Positions 1 to 8,264 of a stretch of 64,000 bases of DNA are shown one piece after another; within the stretch, counting starts at the first letter, position 1; every line of letters starts with the position of its first letter. Source of the DNA: JBCCXL01 sp039191605. GTDB taxonomy: Bacteria > Acidobacteriota > Thermoanaerobaculia > Multivoradales > JAHZIX01. The translations under genes were made by a program, and so were the position numbers. Below the pieces are notes generated by a model that worked only from the letters and a program-made list of their open reading frames with translations, was not told the origin of the DNA and ran no database searches. The stretch lies in NCBI GenBank assembly GCA_039191605.1, contig JBCCXL010000009.1, forward strand, positions 1 to 64,000, written 5' to 3'.

Positions 1-121
1 GACGGGTCTTCTCCCGATTCGAGAAGCTTGATGTGATGTACCTGGCTTTCATCAATTTCGCCCTAATCGCTGATATTTTGATTAGCGTTAACAGGCCCTG
101 GCTCGGTAACGGATTTGGGGC

Positions 122-394
122 GCCAGCGCCGGCTGGAAATACACCCACGACTACGTCCGCGGCGCCGAGGGGCTCTTCGGCCGCCGCGCCGCCAACGGTT
201 ACCGTCGCTACCTCCACTGCGACCACCTCGGTAGCCTACGGCTGATCTCCTCCGGCGCGCCCACCAACGCCATCGAGACCGGGGAGCACCACTTCTACCC
301 CTTCGGGGCCTCCGCCTAGGAGTCCGGTAACGATCCCCTCAAGGCTAAATACACCGGTCACGAACGCGATCCCCACAAAAGTGCCAGCTTTTAG
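122..394 (+). pseudogene. Rhs/YD-repeat protein core remnant
   Basis: Reading from 122 gives a typical Rhs core: YLHCDHLGSLRL, HHFYPFGASA, then YTGHERD. These match the conserved DHLGS...YxPFG...YTGHERD signature that precedes the variable toxin tip of Rhs proteins. The frame is broken by TAG at 317-319, between the PFG and YTGHERD blocks, and ends at TAG 392-394 shortly after the core. No upstream YD repeats are seen in 1-121. This is a decayed 3' fragment, not a working gene. Motifs are seen directly; the family is from established knowledge; loss of function is inferred. Confidence 0.8.
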
Positions 395-459
395 TGGAAT
401 GGACCTTTTCCTGCAGCTTCAGGAAAACTTCTGTCTGCGCCGGAGATCTCCGGAAACGT

Positions 460-2142
460 TTAGCTGCCAGTTCCTTGCAGCGGCTTCTGTCCAGCGCCCG
501 GCACCGCATTCCATTCGCAGACGAACCCGTTGGCGAATTCTGGACCATCGTTCCATTGCGGCCACAAATCGAAAAACGCATTCAAATAATCTTCATCCCC
601 ATCATGGTTGTTGGGTTCCCCTGGGTTCCAATTCGTAAATTGGACCGGTGTGCCGTCCACCCACAGCCACTCCCCCTCGTTTTGCTGATCGGTCGCTCCA
701 AGATGGTAAAACCCGTTGCCTACAGCAATGCTGGTAAGAAAGTCGTTTTCTTCTTGGTTGTCGATGATGACGAGGTGGCCGCCCATGGCTTCGCAGCGTG
801 CCTTGGCATCCGCCCATGCAATCGGTTCTTCCGTTTCAAATACCTGGTATTGATGTCCTCGAAACGCCGTCGGTTCTGTAGACAGCGGTACGCGATTTGG
901 GTTCTCTGGAATTCCGGAGCTCATTCCTCCTGCGAGGCTCAGCGCAACGGCTCCAACGATGGAGGGCAATACGACCAGGGGCGCAAGTACATAGATCGTC
1001 AGGATCTGGCCGATCCGAGGGCCAAGGGCAGGCGCGGCTGGTTGAAGGGCCGGCGAAGCTGGCAGGGGCATGGGTTTCGGGGGTATAGGCTTCGCCGCCT
1101 TGAGTCCCATCACTGGATACAAAAGCTTGATGTTACGAACCACGAATTCGTAGAGCAGGCCGCAGATGGCTAGAGTAAAGAGGGCGTGGAGCAAGAACGT
1201 GATTTCCGGTCCCAATCCCCAAGGGAAAATCTGCGCAGCGACAATCTGCTGCACGGGCATATGAAGAATGTAGATCGGAAATACTGCTTTATTCAGGTAC
1301 GCGAAGGACGCTACTGGCTGATTCAGGAGCAGGGAGCCGTAGCCCAAGAAAGCGAGCATCCAAAAGCCGGATTCAAAGCTGGTGGTCCAGTGATTCGCCT
1401 GGAGGAGCCACCATTCGATCACGCCCATGCGGCCTAAGTAGAGAAGAAACGCTGCCGGTAGCGCCACGTGACATACCTTGCGAAGGGTCGTCCAGAAGGC
1501 GTCTCCCGTGCTCAGGAAGAGAAAGCCGGCCGCGTAGCAGATCAGCCCATACCAGTACCGGATCGGGAAGTAGGAAAAGCCTGGCGGTTGCGACAAGGCC
1601 GTCTCTAGGCCAAGGAAAAGCGGAAACGCCACGATCAGGGTGAGCGGCAGGACCCTGCGCATCCCCCTGATCAGACTGTTCTCGGGACTCTTCTTCACTA
1701 GAGCAAGCAGCGGGAGCAGCAGAATCGTGTAGGAGGAGAGGTTCACCAGGAACCATAAATGACCGACGTTGGGCCAATAGCCCAGGTCTTCTCCATGATA
1801 GGCGGCATAGATCGCCGGAAAGATCGGGCAGATGATCAACCAACCGAAGACCAATGGAGGGACGAGCCGCATCATGCGATCGATCACAACGGCCTTCACG
1901 GTGCGACGCTTCAATAGGAAACCGACAGCGAGGCCCGAAATCACGAAGAGAACGGGAATCCGCCAGATATTCATCAACTCGCCGAGGAACCAATAATTCT
2001 CCAGCAGTTGATTATATTGAAGGAAGAATAGGGTGTTCGCGAAGGGCTGATAGGAAATGAAAATGTGATAGATGATCAGCATCGCCAGCGCGATCACACG
2101 GAGCGCATCGATTTCATGATAGCGAGGAGTTTTTGTATTCAT
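460..2142 (-). CDS. Membrane acyltransferase-3 fused to a C-type lectin-like domain
   Basis: 560 aa. Residues about 8-345 form a multi-pass acyltransferase-3 (OafA/YrhL-like) domain; it opens with EIDALRVIALAMLIIYH and includes the family-like HLWFLVNL segment. Such proteins O-acylate surface sugars. After a Pro/Ala-rich linker (about 350-375) and an extra membrane segment (about 380-405) comes a C-type lectin-like domain, about 430-545. It has RCEAMGGHLV (Cys450), the EPNN and WND calcium/sugar motifs, and a closing FVCEW (Cys542). The plausible topology puts the lectin in the periplasm, where it could present the glycan acceptor. It starts at ATG 2142. The gene sits alone beside Rhs debris. 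The fusion is seen directly; the substrate is unknown. Confidence 0.85.
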   Translation of the reverse strand: MNTKTPRYHEIDALRVIALAMLIIYHIFISYQPFANTLFFLQYNQLLENYWFLGELMNIWRIPVLFVISGLAVGFLLKRRTVKAVVIDRMMRLVPPLVFGWLIICPIFPAIYAAYHGEDLGYWPNVGHLWFLVNLSSYTILLLPLLALVKKSPENSLIRGMRRVLPLTLIVAFPLFLGLETALSQPPGFSYFPIRYWYGLICYAAGFLFLSTGDAFWTTLRKVCHVALPAAFLLYLGRMGVIEWWLLQANHWTTSFESGFWMLAFLGYGSLLLNQPVASFAYLNKAVFPIYILHMPVQQIVAAQIFPWGLGPEITFLLHALFTLAICGLLYEFVVRNIKLLYPVMGLKAAKPIPPKPMPLPASPALQPAAPALGPRIGQILTIYVLAPLVVLPSIVGAVALSLAGGMSSGIPENPNRVPLSTEPTAFRGHQYQVFETEEPIAWADAKARCEAMGGHLVIIDNQEENDFLTSIAVGNGFYHLGATDQQNEGEWLWVDGTPVQFTNWNPGEPNNHDGDEDYLNAFFDLWPQWNDGPEFANGFVCEWNAVPGAGQKPLQGTGS

Positions 2143-2277
2143 TGTCGTGGATGCAGCAACTCAAATGCCGCGTCAGGGTCATCAGGGGCGAAGGTCTGTG
2201 CCATCGCGAAAGCGGGCCAAGGGGATCGGTTGGAGGAGGACCCAGCGATCGAGACCGGCTCAGCAGACGGTGAAGTA

Positions 2278-2304
2278 AGCCTCGAAGACGTCTGCTTCGA
2301 GGCT
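2278..2304 (-). terminator. Hairpin downstream of the opuB-like operon
   Basis: A perfect 10-bp inverted repeat (AGCCTCGAAG / CTTCGAGGCT) with a 7-nt loop lies between the stop of the permease gene (2408) and the start of the acyltransferase gene (2142). There is no clear T tract on the minus strand, so its terminator role is tentative. The rest of 2143-2407 shows nothing recognisable. Confidence 0.4.
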
Positions 2305-2407
2305 GGATAGGCTTATGTAGGGCGCAGGTCTGGTGTTTCAGGCCTCAGGAGAGAGGCGTGAGGAATTGCGGGCGGCCGCTGATCAATGCGCCGAGCTGCG
2401 CTCTAGC

Positions 2408-4066
2408 TCAGCGCCCCTTGGGGCGCAGGCGATTCTCGAGCATTCCCAAGCCTAGATCGACGAGCACCGCCAGCAGGGCCGCCGGCAGGGCGCCGGAGAG
2501 GATGCGGCGGGTGTCGACGAGCTGGAGGCCGGTGACGATGGGCTCGCCGAGGCCGCCGGCGCCGATGAAGGCGGCGAGGGTGGCGGTGCCGACGGTGAGG
2601 ACGGCGGCGGTGCGGACTCCGGCGAGGATGGTGGGGAGGGCGAGGGGGAGTCGGATCCAGCGGAGGATCTGGGATTCGGTCATGCCCAGGGCGCGGCCGG
2701 AGTCGACGGCGGCGGGGCTGGCGTCGCGGACGCCGGTGTAGGTATTCCGCAGGATGGGGAAGAGGGAGTAGATCCACAGGGCGACGACGGCGGGGAGGGT
2801 GCCGATGCCGAAGAGGGGGATCATGAAGGCCAGCAGGGCGATGGAGGGAATGGTTTGGGTGATGGCGATGAGGCGGATCACCGGCTCGGCAAGGGGGCGG
2901 CGGCGCTCGAGGAGAAGGCCTAGGGGAATGGCGACGAGGAGGCCTAGGGCGAGGCCGGCGGCGGTGAGGGTGAGGTGCTCGAGGGTGCGCTGGAGGAGCG
3001 GGGCGCGCTGGCTCCAGAGGTAGGTGAGGAAGTCGCCGGGGGTGGTGCTGGCCGCCTCGGCGGTGAAGGCTCCGGCGTCGACGAGGCCGAGGTCCAGCAG
3101 CACAGAGCGGGCGACGGAGGCCTCGGTGGCGCCTTCCTCCTGGAGCTGGAGGTTGAGCTGCCGCATGGTGTCTTCGTCCAGCACTCCGGCGACGAGATCC
3201 AGAGCGGCGGCGATCTGCGGGTGCTGGCGGAGGGTGTCGCCGCGCACCAGGGGTACGGCCTGGTAGGGCGGGAAGAAGTCGCGGTCGTCTTCCAGCACCA
3301 CCAGGTCGTAGGTCAGCAGGCGCCCGTCGGTGGTGTAGACGTCCAGCACCTGCACTTCGCCTTCGGCGGCGGCGCGGTATTTGATCCCCTGCTGCAGTGC
3401 CCGCACCTCACCGAAACGCAGCCCGTAGGTGGTCTCGAGGCCCGGGAGGCCGTCGGGGCGCTGGCCGAATTCATAGCCGAAACCGGCGGTGAGCTCCGGC
3501 CCGACGGCCACCAGATCGGAAATGCGGGCGAGGCCGCGCTCCTCGGCGAGGGCCCGGGGGACGGCGAGCTCGTAGGCGTTCTCGAAGCCCAGGGGAGCGA
3601 GCCAGTGGAGATCCCAGCGCTGGAGGAATTGGCGACGCACGGTGGCCAGGGCGGCGGCGGCGCTGCCGGAGGATTCCATCCCCAGCAGGCTCACCAGGCC
3701 GGTGCCGGTGTACTCCGGGTACATGTCTACCGCCCCGCCGCGCAGCGCCTCGAAGCAGACCTGGGTGCTGGCGAGGCCTAGGCGTCGCTCCACCGGCAGA
3801 TCGGCGTGCTCTTCGAGGAGCTGGGCGAAGAGCTCCGCCAGCAGCCGGCTCTCGGCGAAGTTCTTGGAGGCCACCACGATGGGTTCGACCGGGGCGTCGT
3901 CGGCCCCTTCGGAGGGTGCAGGAGGAGCGGTCACTACGGCGAAGGAGGCGAGCGTCAGCAGCGACGAGGCGAGGAGGGTGATCACTAGGGCTGCTAGAGG
4001 CAGGGAGCGCAGAGGGGAGCGCGAAGCCAGCCAGCGGCCAACGATAGAGAAGGAGCGGCGACTCAT
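2408..4066 (-). CDS. OpuB/ProX-W-type osmolyte ABC importer: fused substrate-binding protein and permease
   Basis: 552 aa. There is an N-terminal membrane anchor (about 25-47), then a glycine betaine/choline/carnitine-type binding domain (about 60-335) with IVVASKNFAESRLLAELFAQ and DMYPEYTGTGL, typical of OpuAC/QAT-family binding proteins. A permease domain (about 350-545) follows, with ITQTIPSIALLAF and the EAA-like loop DSGRALGMTESQILRWIRLP. Binding-protein/permease fusions are known in this family, usually in permease-first order; here the binding domain comes first. The ATG overlaps the ATPase gene's TGA by 4 bp (ATGA, 4063-4066), so translation is probably coupled. Likely role: uptake of compatible solutes. 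The exact ligand cannot be read from the sequence. Confidence 0.9.
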   Translation of the reverse strand: MSRRSFSIVGRWLASRSPLRSLPLAALVITLLASSLLTLASFAVVTAPPAPSEGADDAPVEPIVVASKNFAESRLLAELFAQLLEEHADLPVERRLGLASTQVCFEALRGGAVDMYPEYTGTGLVSLLGMESSGSAAAALATVRRQFLQRWDLHWLAPLGFENAYELAVPRALAEERGLARISDLVAVGPELTAGFGYEFGQRPDGLPGLETTYGLRFGEVRALQQGIKYRAAAEGEVQVLDVYTTDGRLLTYDLVVLEDDRDFFPPYQAVPLVRGDTLRQHPQIAAALDLVAGVLDEDTMRQLNLQLQEEGATEASVARSVLLDLGLVDAGAFTAEAASTTPGDFLTYLWSQRAPLLQRTLEHLTLTAAGLALGLLVAIPLGLLLERRRPLAEPVIRLIAITQTIPSIALLAFMIPLFGIGTLPAVVALWIYSLFPILRNTYTGVRDASPAAVDSGRALGMTESQILRWIRLPLALPTILAGVRTAAVLTVGTATLAAFIGAGGLGEPIVTGLQLVDTRRILSGALPAALLAVLVDLGLGMLENRLRPKGR

Positions 4067-4845
4067 TTCTCGTCTCCCTGTAGACGGCCCTCGTCTCCCA
4101 GCAGCCGGGCGACGTATTCCGTCGCGGGGGCGCTACGCAGCTCGTCCATCGCGCCGATCTGCTCGATTCGACCGTTGCGCAGCACCGCCACCCGGTAGGC
4201 GAAGAGCTCCGCCTCCTGGAGATCGTGGGTCACCAGCAGGGCGGTCTTGCCGAGGCGCTGGAGCAGATCCCGCACCTCCCGCTGGAGACGGCGACGGGTG
4301 AGAGCGTCGAGGGCGCCGAAGGGCTCGTCCAGCAGGATGATCGGGGGATCCGCCGCCAGAGCGCGGGCTAGGGCCACCCGCTGGCGCTGGCCGCCGGAGA
4401 GCTCGCCGGGGTAGCGCGTGGCGAAGCGGCCAGGCTCGAGGCCGGTGAGCGCCAGCATCTCGTGGGCACGCTGCTGGCGACGAAGCCGGTCCCAGCCCAG
4501 CAGCCGGGGGACCAGGGCGACGTTGGCCTCCACCGTCCAGTGGGGCAGCAGGCCGCCCTCCTGCTGGACGTAGCCGAGGTGGCGGCGCAGGGCGGTAGCG
4601 GGCAGCTCGTCGACGGGGCGGCCCTCGACCCACACCTCGCCCGCGCTGGGGTCCACCATGCGGTTGAAGAGGCGCAGCAGGGTGGTCTTCCCGGAGCCGC
4701 TCTCGCCCACCAGCACCACCGTCTCCCCCGCGGCGACGGCGAGGTCGACGCCGTCCAGGGCGCGGACCCCGCCAGCGTAGATTCGCTCGACGGCGCGGGC
4801 CTCGAGAGCCGGGGTGGCTTCCATGGCAGGAGTGGGAGAAGTCAT
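4063..4845 (-). CDS. OpuBA/ProV-type osmolyte ABC transporter ATPase
   Basis: 260 aa from ATG 4845. The frame stays open to 5034, but the upstream part merely translates a 35-bp tandem repeat and lacks any family similarity, so I reject the longer start. It has Walker A (GESGSGKTTLL), a Q-loop (GYVQQEGGLLPHWTVEANV), the signature LSGGQRQRVALARAL, Walker B (IILLDEPFGALD) and the switch His (LLVTHD). It is the partner of the fused binding protein/permease, whose ATG overlaps its stop. There are no C-terminal CBS domains such as long OpuAA/ProV proteins have. Confidence 0.9.
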   Translation of the reverse strand: MTSPTPAMEATPALEARAVERIYAGGVRALDGVDLAVAAGETVVLVGESGSGKTTLLRLFNRMVDPSAGEVWVEGRPVDELPATALRRHLGYVQQEGGLLPHWTVEANVALVPRLLGWDRLRRQQRAHEMLALTGLEPGRFATRYPGELSGGQRQRVALARALAADPPIILLDEPFGALDALTRRRLQREVRDLLQRLGKTALLVTHDLQEAELFAYRVAVLRNGRIEQIGAMDELRSAPATEYVARLLGDEGRLQGDEK

Positions 4846-4875
4846 CGCAGAGCAGTATGACGCCGTGGCGCTCCG

Positions 4876-5050
4876 GGTGCCAGGGACCTTCCTTTTGTCC
4901 TGGCGGCGCAGGTGCCAGGGACCTTCCTGTTGTCCTGGCGGCGCAGGTGTCAGGGACCTTCCTTTTGTCCTGGCGGCGCAGGTGCCAGGGACCTTCCTGT
5001 TGTCCTGGCGGCGCAGGTGCCAGGGACTTTGCACGGTGCCAGGGACTTTA
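4876..5050. repeat. 35-bp tandem repeat with a 70-bp higher-order period
   Basis: Four full 35-bp units start at 4876, 4911, 4946 and 4981, followed by two short partial units from 5016 to 5050. Each contains GGTGCCAGGGACC, an imperfect palindrome, and TGTCCTGGCGGCGCA. Units 1 and 3 carry CCTTTTGTCC; units 2 and 4 carry CCTGTTGTCC, so the array grew as 70-bp dimers. It lies between the LPLAT gene's 3' end (stop at 5056) and the ATPase start, where the ATPase promoter would be expected. Confidence 0.9.
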
Positions 5051-5055
5051 CCCCT

Positions 5056-6165
5056 CTAGCCGCGAGCCCCCCCGGGGGGGTCTGCGAAGGAGTTGTGGAA
5101 GCAGAACCACTGATGGGGGGCGCGGCGGATGACGGTCTCCAGCTCGGTGGCGAGGGTGGCGGCGGCGCTCTGCAGGCCGGGGTCTTCGCCCCGGGGGGCG
5201 CGGCGCTGGCGAGGGGGAACGAAGATCGGCGGACGCAGGATCACGCGGGCGCGGCGGCGGCCGTCTCGCAGCACGAAGAGGGGCACCAGAGGGCAGCCGC
5301 TGCTGCGGGCGAGGGCGAAGGGGCCGGAGGGAAGGCGGTAGGGCTGGTCGAAGAGGGTGGTGGTGAGGGGGCGCCCTTCCTGGCGCGGGCGGTCCCCCTG
5401 CAGGGCGACGACCTCTCCGGCCCGCAGGGCCTGGAGCAGGGTGACGCCGAGGGCCGGGTCGCCGTCGGCGAAGTGGACGAAGTAGCTGCCGCCGGTGCGC
5501 TCGCCGAGCTCGTCGAAGAGGCGGCGGTTGGCGGCCTGTACTTCCGGGTCGGGCTCGGCCTCGCGAACGATGTGCACCACCCGCTGGCCGAAGGCGGGGG
5601 CGAGGAGGGAGCCGGCTTCCCACAGGCCGAGGTGGGCGGTGATCAGCAGAAAGCCGGTCTCGCTCCTCGCCAAGTCCTTCCAAGCCTCCAGGCCCTCGAT
5701 GGTGTGGTCCACCAGCGGGGCTTCGTCTTCGGAGCTGGAATTTCCAGGGGCTAGCAGCTCGAAGCGCTCGATCAGGCACCAGCCGAATTGAACGAAGGTG
5801 CGGTAGGCCCGCAGATGGCGCTTCCAGGCCGGGGCGGGGCCGAGGGCGGCATCCTGGGCACGCTGGAGGTCGCGGCGACCGCGGCCGCCGAAGGGATAGA
5901 GGAGCAGGATGGAGCAGTGGATCAGCGGCAGCAGCAGCCAGCCGGGGGTATTCCTCGCCAGCCAGGCGAGGAGGCGGTGCCAGCGGGCGCCGCGGAGGCC
6001 CTGGTCCTGCCCTTGCCCTTGCCCCTGCTCTTGCCCCTGCTCTTGCCCCTGCTCTTGCTCTTGGGCTTCGTGCTCGGGGCCGTGAACGGTGGAGGTCTCT
6101 TCCTGAGGAGGTTTCGGAAAAGAAGAGCCGACGGAGCTGGGGCCGCTGGTAGAGGGAGGCGCCAC
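5056..6165 (-). CDS. LpxL/HtrB-like lysophospholipid (lipid) acyltransferase
   Basis: 369 aa. Residues 1-60 are a low-complexity Glu/Gln/Gly-rich extension coded by a short repeat, absent from the family. From about 62 the protein matches lipid A biosynthesis acyltransferases: a hydrophobic anchor (WLLLPLIHCSILLLYPF), the catalytic HX4E as HLGLWE (His about 178), GDRPRQEGRP and a C-terminal HQWFCFHNSF. It would move an acyl chain from an ACP to a membrane lipid or glycolipid. It starts 9 bp after the GT2 gene and ends the minus-strand KS/CLF operon, as LPLAT genes do in aryl-polyene-type clusters. The acceptor is unknown. Confidence 0.82.
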   Translation of the reverse strand: MAPPSTSGPSSVGSSFPKPPQEETSTVHGPEHEAQEQEQGQEQGQEQGQGQGQDQGLRGARWHRLLAWLARNTPGWLLLPLIHCSILLLYPFGGRGRRDLQRAQDAALGPAPAWKRHLRAYRTFVQFGWCLIERFELLAPGNSSSEDEAPLVDHTIEGLEAWKDLARSETGFLLITAHLGLWEAGSLLAPAFGQRVVHIVREAEPDPEVQAANRRLFDELGERTGGSYFVHFADGDPALGVTLLQALRAGEVVALQGDRPRQEGRPLTTTLFDQPYRLPSGPFALARSSGCPLVPLFVLRDGRRRARVILRPPIFVPPRQRRAPRGEDPGLQSAAATLATELETVIRRAPHQWFCFHNSFADPPGGARG

Positions 6166-6174
6166 GGGGCAGAC

Positions 6175-6963
6175 TCAGGCCTTGTGAGGCGCGCGGGAAG
6201 ACTTGGGCAGGCCTGCAGGGCTCGAGGCAGGCTCTGGGGAACGCTCTGAAGACGGCACCTCGACGGCGCCTTCGAGGGAGTTCGCCGACAGGATGCAGGG
6301 GCAGGGATCCTCCATCCGCGCCTTGGCGACGGCGCCGGCGATGCGCAGGCTGTCGGTGACGGGGCGAAAGTGGCTGGTGCCGCGGCCGTCTACTTCGGCC
6401 ATGGCTACCGGTACCGCCACCACCTGAAAGCCCCCTCGGCAGGCTCGCACCACCACCGCGCTCTCGGCCTCGAAGCGGTCTTCCGGAAAGCCCACGGCGT
6501 CGATGAGTCGGCGGGTGTAGAGGCGAAAACCGGTCTGCACGTCGCTGAGCATCTCGCCGGCGGCCCAGGAGATGGCGCGGGAGGAGAGCTGGTTGCTGGT
6601 GCGCCGCACCGAGCTCATGGCCTCGAAGAGGTGGTCTCGAGTGCCGAGCACGAGGTCCGCCTCCGGCACTGCCAGCAGTCGGGGGATCTCCTCCGGCAGG
6701 TGCTGGCCGTCGGCGTCGAGGGTGAGCACCGCGTCGTAGTTGGGGAAGAGGTGATCGAAGGCGCTGCGTAGCGCCGCTCCCTTGCCGAGATTTTGAGGGT
6801 GCACCAAGACCTCGCCGCCGGCCTCTTTCGCCGCGGCTGCGGTGGCGTCGCTGGAGCCGTCGTCCACCACCACGACTTGGGGAAGGTGGGCGAGGGTACG
6901 GTGCACCACGTCGGCGATCCAGGGCTCCGCCTGGTAGGCGGGAATGGTGGCGGCGACCTTCAT
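6175..6963 (-). CDS. Family 2 glycosyltransferase (dolichyl-phosphate mannosyltransferase-like)
   Basis: 262 aa, soluble. The GT-A fold is clear: VAATIPAYQAEPWIADV at the N-terminus, VVVDDGSSDAT, HPQNLGKGAALRSAF, the metal-binding LTLDADGQH, and a LSDVQTGFRLYTRRLI acceptor loop. There is no C-terminal membrane pair, so it would act at the cytoplasmic face. It overlaps the CLF gene's stop by 4 bp and sits 9 bp before the acyltransferase gene. A GT2 plus LPLAT pair downstream of KS/CLF is the usual layout of aryl-polyene/xanthomonadin-type lipid clusters, where it is thought to build the lipid or sugar anchor. The last 40 residues are Ser/Pro-rich and divergent. Confidence 0.87.
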   Translation of the reverse strand: MKVAATIPAYQAEPWIADVVHRTLAHLPQVVVVDDGSSDATAAAAKEAGGEVLVHPQNLGKGAALRSAFDHLFPNYDAVLTLDADGQHLPEEIPRLLAVPEADLVLGTRDHLFEAMSSVRRTSNQLSSRAISWAAGEMLSDVQTGFRLYTRRLIDAVGFPEDRFEAESAVVVRACRGGFQVVAVPVAMAEVDGRGTSHFRPVTDSLRIAGAVAKARMEDPCPCILSANSLEGAVEVPSSERSPEPASSPAGLPKSSRAPHKA

Positions 6964-8264
6964 CCGTCGCTCTCGCCGTCAATTCGGGGTGCGGCGAAAA
7001 GGGTCCACGCAGCGGCTCCGCCGGCCGCGAGGGCGGTGGCGAGGACCCGGTGGGGAGGGGAGAGGGGCGACCCCGAGTGGGGCGTGATGGCGAGAGCTGG
7101 GTCGGGCCCGAAGTCTTCTACGGGGGCCGAGGGGCGACCGGCGGCGGCGAGCACCGCGGCGCCGAGATGGCCACCGGCGTACTCGCCGAGGGCCGCCTTG
7201 GGGGTGACGACGGGGGGAAGGGCCTCCTGGGGAAAGACGAAGCGCAGCACCGAGGCCTCTAGGGCGTCTCCGGCGCGGGAGCCCGAGGCGCCGGAGACCA
7301 CCTGGTCGATCTCTCGCAGCTCCTCGCCCTGGGATTTCAGGCTGGCAAGGAGGCTCTCGCCGAGGGCCTCTGCGCCGTCGCCGTGGCGGTAGCGGGGGGC
7401 GGTGGGGTCGAAGCCCCGAGCCCCCGCCAGCACTCGGGCGAGCTGTCTGGGGGCGGTGGAGCTGTCGGAGCTCTCCAGCACCAGGGCGAGGGCGCCTTCC
7501 GCCAGCAGGAAGCCGTCCCGGCGGCGGTGGAAGGGGCGGGCGCCGCCGTCGGGCGACCGGCTGAGGGCGTGGAAGTGGTCCAGGAAGGCGAAGAGCAGGG
7601 GGGTGACCTCTTCGGTCACGATCACCAGGGCGCGCTGAATCCGCCGACGGCGCAGCGCCGTCGCCGCCTGGGCGAGGGCGAGGAGGGGGCCGGCCTCCCG
7701 CTGGGTGAGGGTGAGGTTGGGGCCGCGGGCGCGGCAGGCGAGGGCGACCTGGGCCGCCGGGGCGTTGGCCACCGACTCGGTGAAGTAGAAGGGGGAGGCC
7801 CCCTGGGGGCCGTCGTCTCGAATCTGCCGCAACAGGCGCTCGGTGAGGTCCGAGGGGCCGAAGGTGGTGGCGGAGTAGATGCCGGTGCGCTGGGGTACGT
7901 CTTCGCCGTCTCGCGGGGCCTCTCCCTCGACTCGCGGTGCCTCACAGTCTTTGGGATCGAGGTTTGCGTCTTCCAGGGCCATGCGGGCGGCGGCGACAGC
8001 GAAGCGGGAGGGGCGACTGAGGCGGCGGGCGGCGCGGGGATGGACCCACGGGGAGAGATCGGGAGCGCCCACCAGTAGAGCCCGGGGATCTTCCTGACGA
8101 GGCTGGAGGACGGCCTGCTCCGGAATCTGCACCGCTTCGAGAAGGCTGGCGGCCGGTCCCTCAGTCAGAGTCTTCTCCAGGGCGGCGCGGCCGAGGCCGG
8201 CGGCGCCGACGAAGCCGAGGCCGGTGATCACGACCTCGGGCTGATCTCCAGGCTGAGGCCTCAT
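6960..8264 (-). CDS. Chain-length-factor-like ketosynthase partner (catalytically dead KS)
   Basis: 434 aa thiolase-fold ketosynthase homologue. The active-site Cys is replaced: TLTQREAGPLLALAQA aligns with the TACAxG nucleophile loop and places Glu190 at the Cys position (classic CLFs have Gln). Both catalytic His are lost as well: SGASGS stands where NAHGT is expected and ALGEYAGGHLGAA where GHLLGA is expected. It therefore cannot condense by itself and probably pairs with the intact KS upstream, whose stop it overlaps by 4 bp. Such KS/CLF heterodimers set chain length in type II polyketide and aryl-polyene systems. The replacements are seen directly; the role is inferred. Confidence 0.85.
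   Translation of the reverse strand: MRPQPGDQPEVVITGLGFVGAAGLGRAALEKTLTEGPAASLLEAVQIPEQAVLQPRQEDPRALLVGAPDLSPWVHPRAARRLSRPSRFAVAAARMALEDANLDPKDCEAPRVEGEAPRDGEDVPQRTGIYSATTFGPSDLTERLLRQIRDDGPQGASPFYFTESVANAPAAQVALACRARGPNLTLTQREAGPLLALAQAATALRRRRIQRALVIVTEEVTPLLFAFLDHFHALSRSPDGGARPFHRRRDGFLLAEGALALVLESSDSSTAPRQLARVLAGARGFDPTAPRYRHGDGAEALGESLLASLKSQGEELREIDQVVSGASGSRAGDALEASVLRFVFPQEALPPVVTPKAALGEYAGGHLGAAVLAAAGRPSAPVEDFGPDPALAITPHSGSPLSPPHRVLATALAAGGAAAWTLFAAPRIDGESDG

Noticed and set aside
440..453. Palindrome CCGGAGATCTCCGG at the 3' end of the acyltransferase-lectin gene as a terminator
   Set aside because: It has no loop and no T tract, and overlaps the gap right next to the stop; more likely chance or a simple restriction-type palindrome.
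2408..4066. Long antisense frames over the GC-rich genes at 2.4-12 kb (for example plus-strand 2975-3781 and 4912-5754)
   Set aside because: High GC keeps opposite frames open; the translations are low-complexity Arg/Gly/Ala strings without motifs, and the true genes have complete family signatures.
4846..5034. N-terminal 63-residue extension of the osmolyte ATPase
   Set aside because: It is only a translation of the 35-bp tandem repeat; the family starts near ATG 4845.
4876..5050. CRISPR array
   Set aside because: Units are head-to-tail with no unique spacers, and there are no cas genes.
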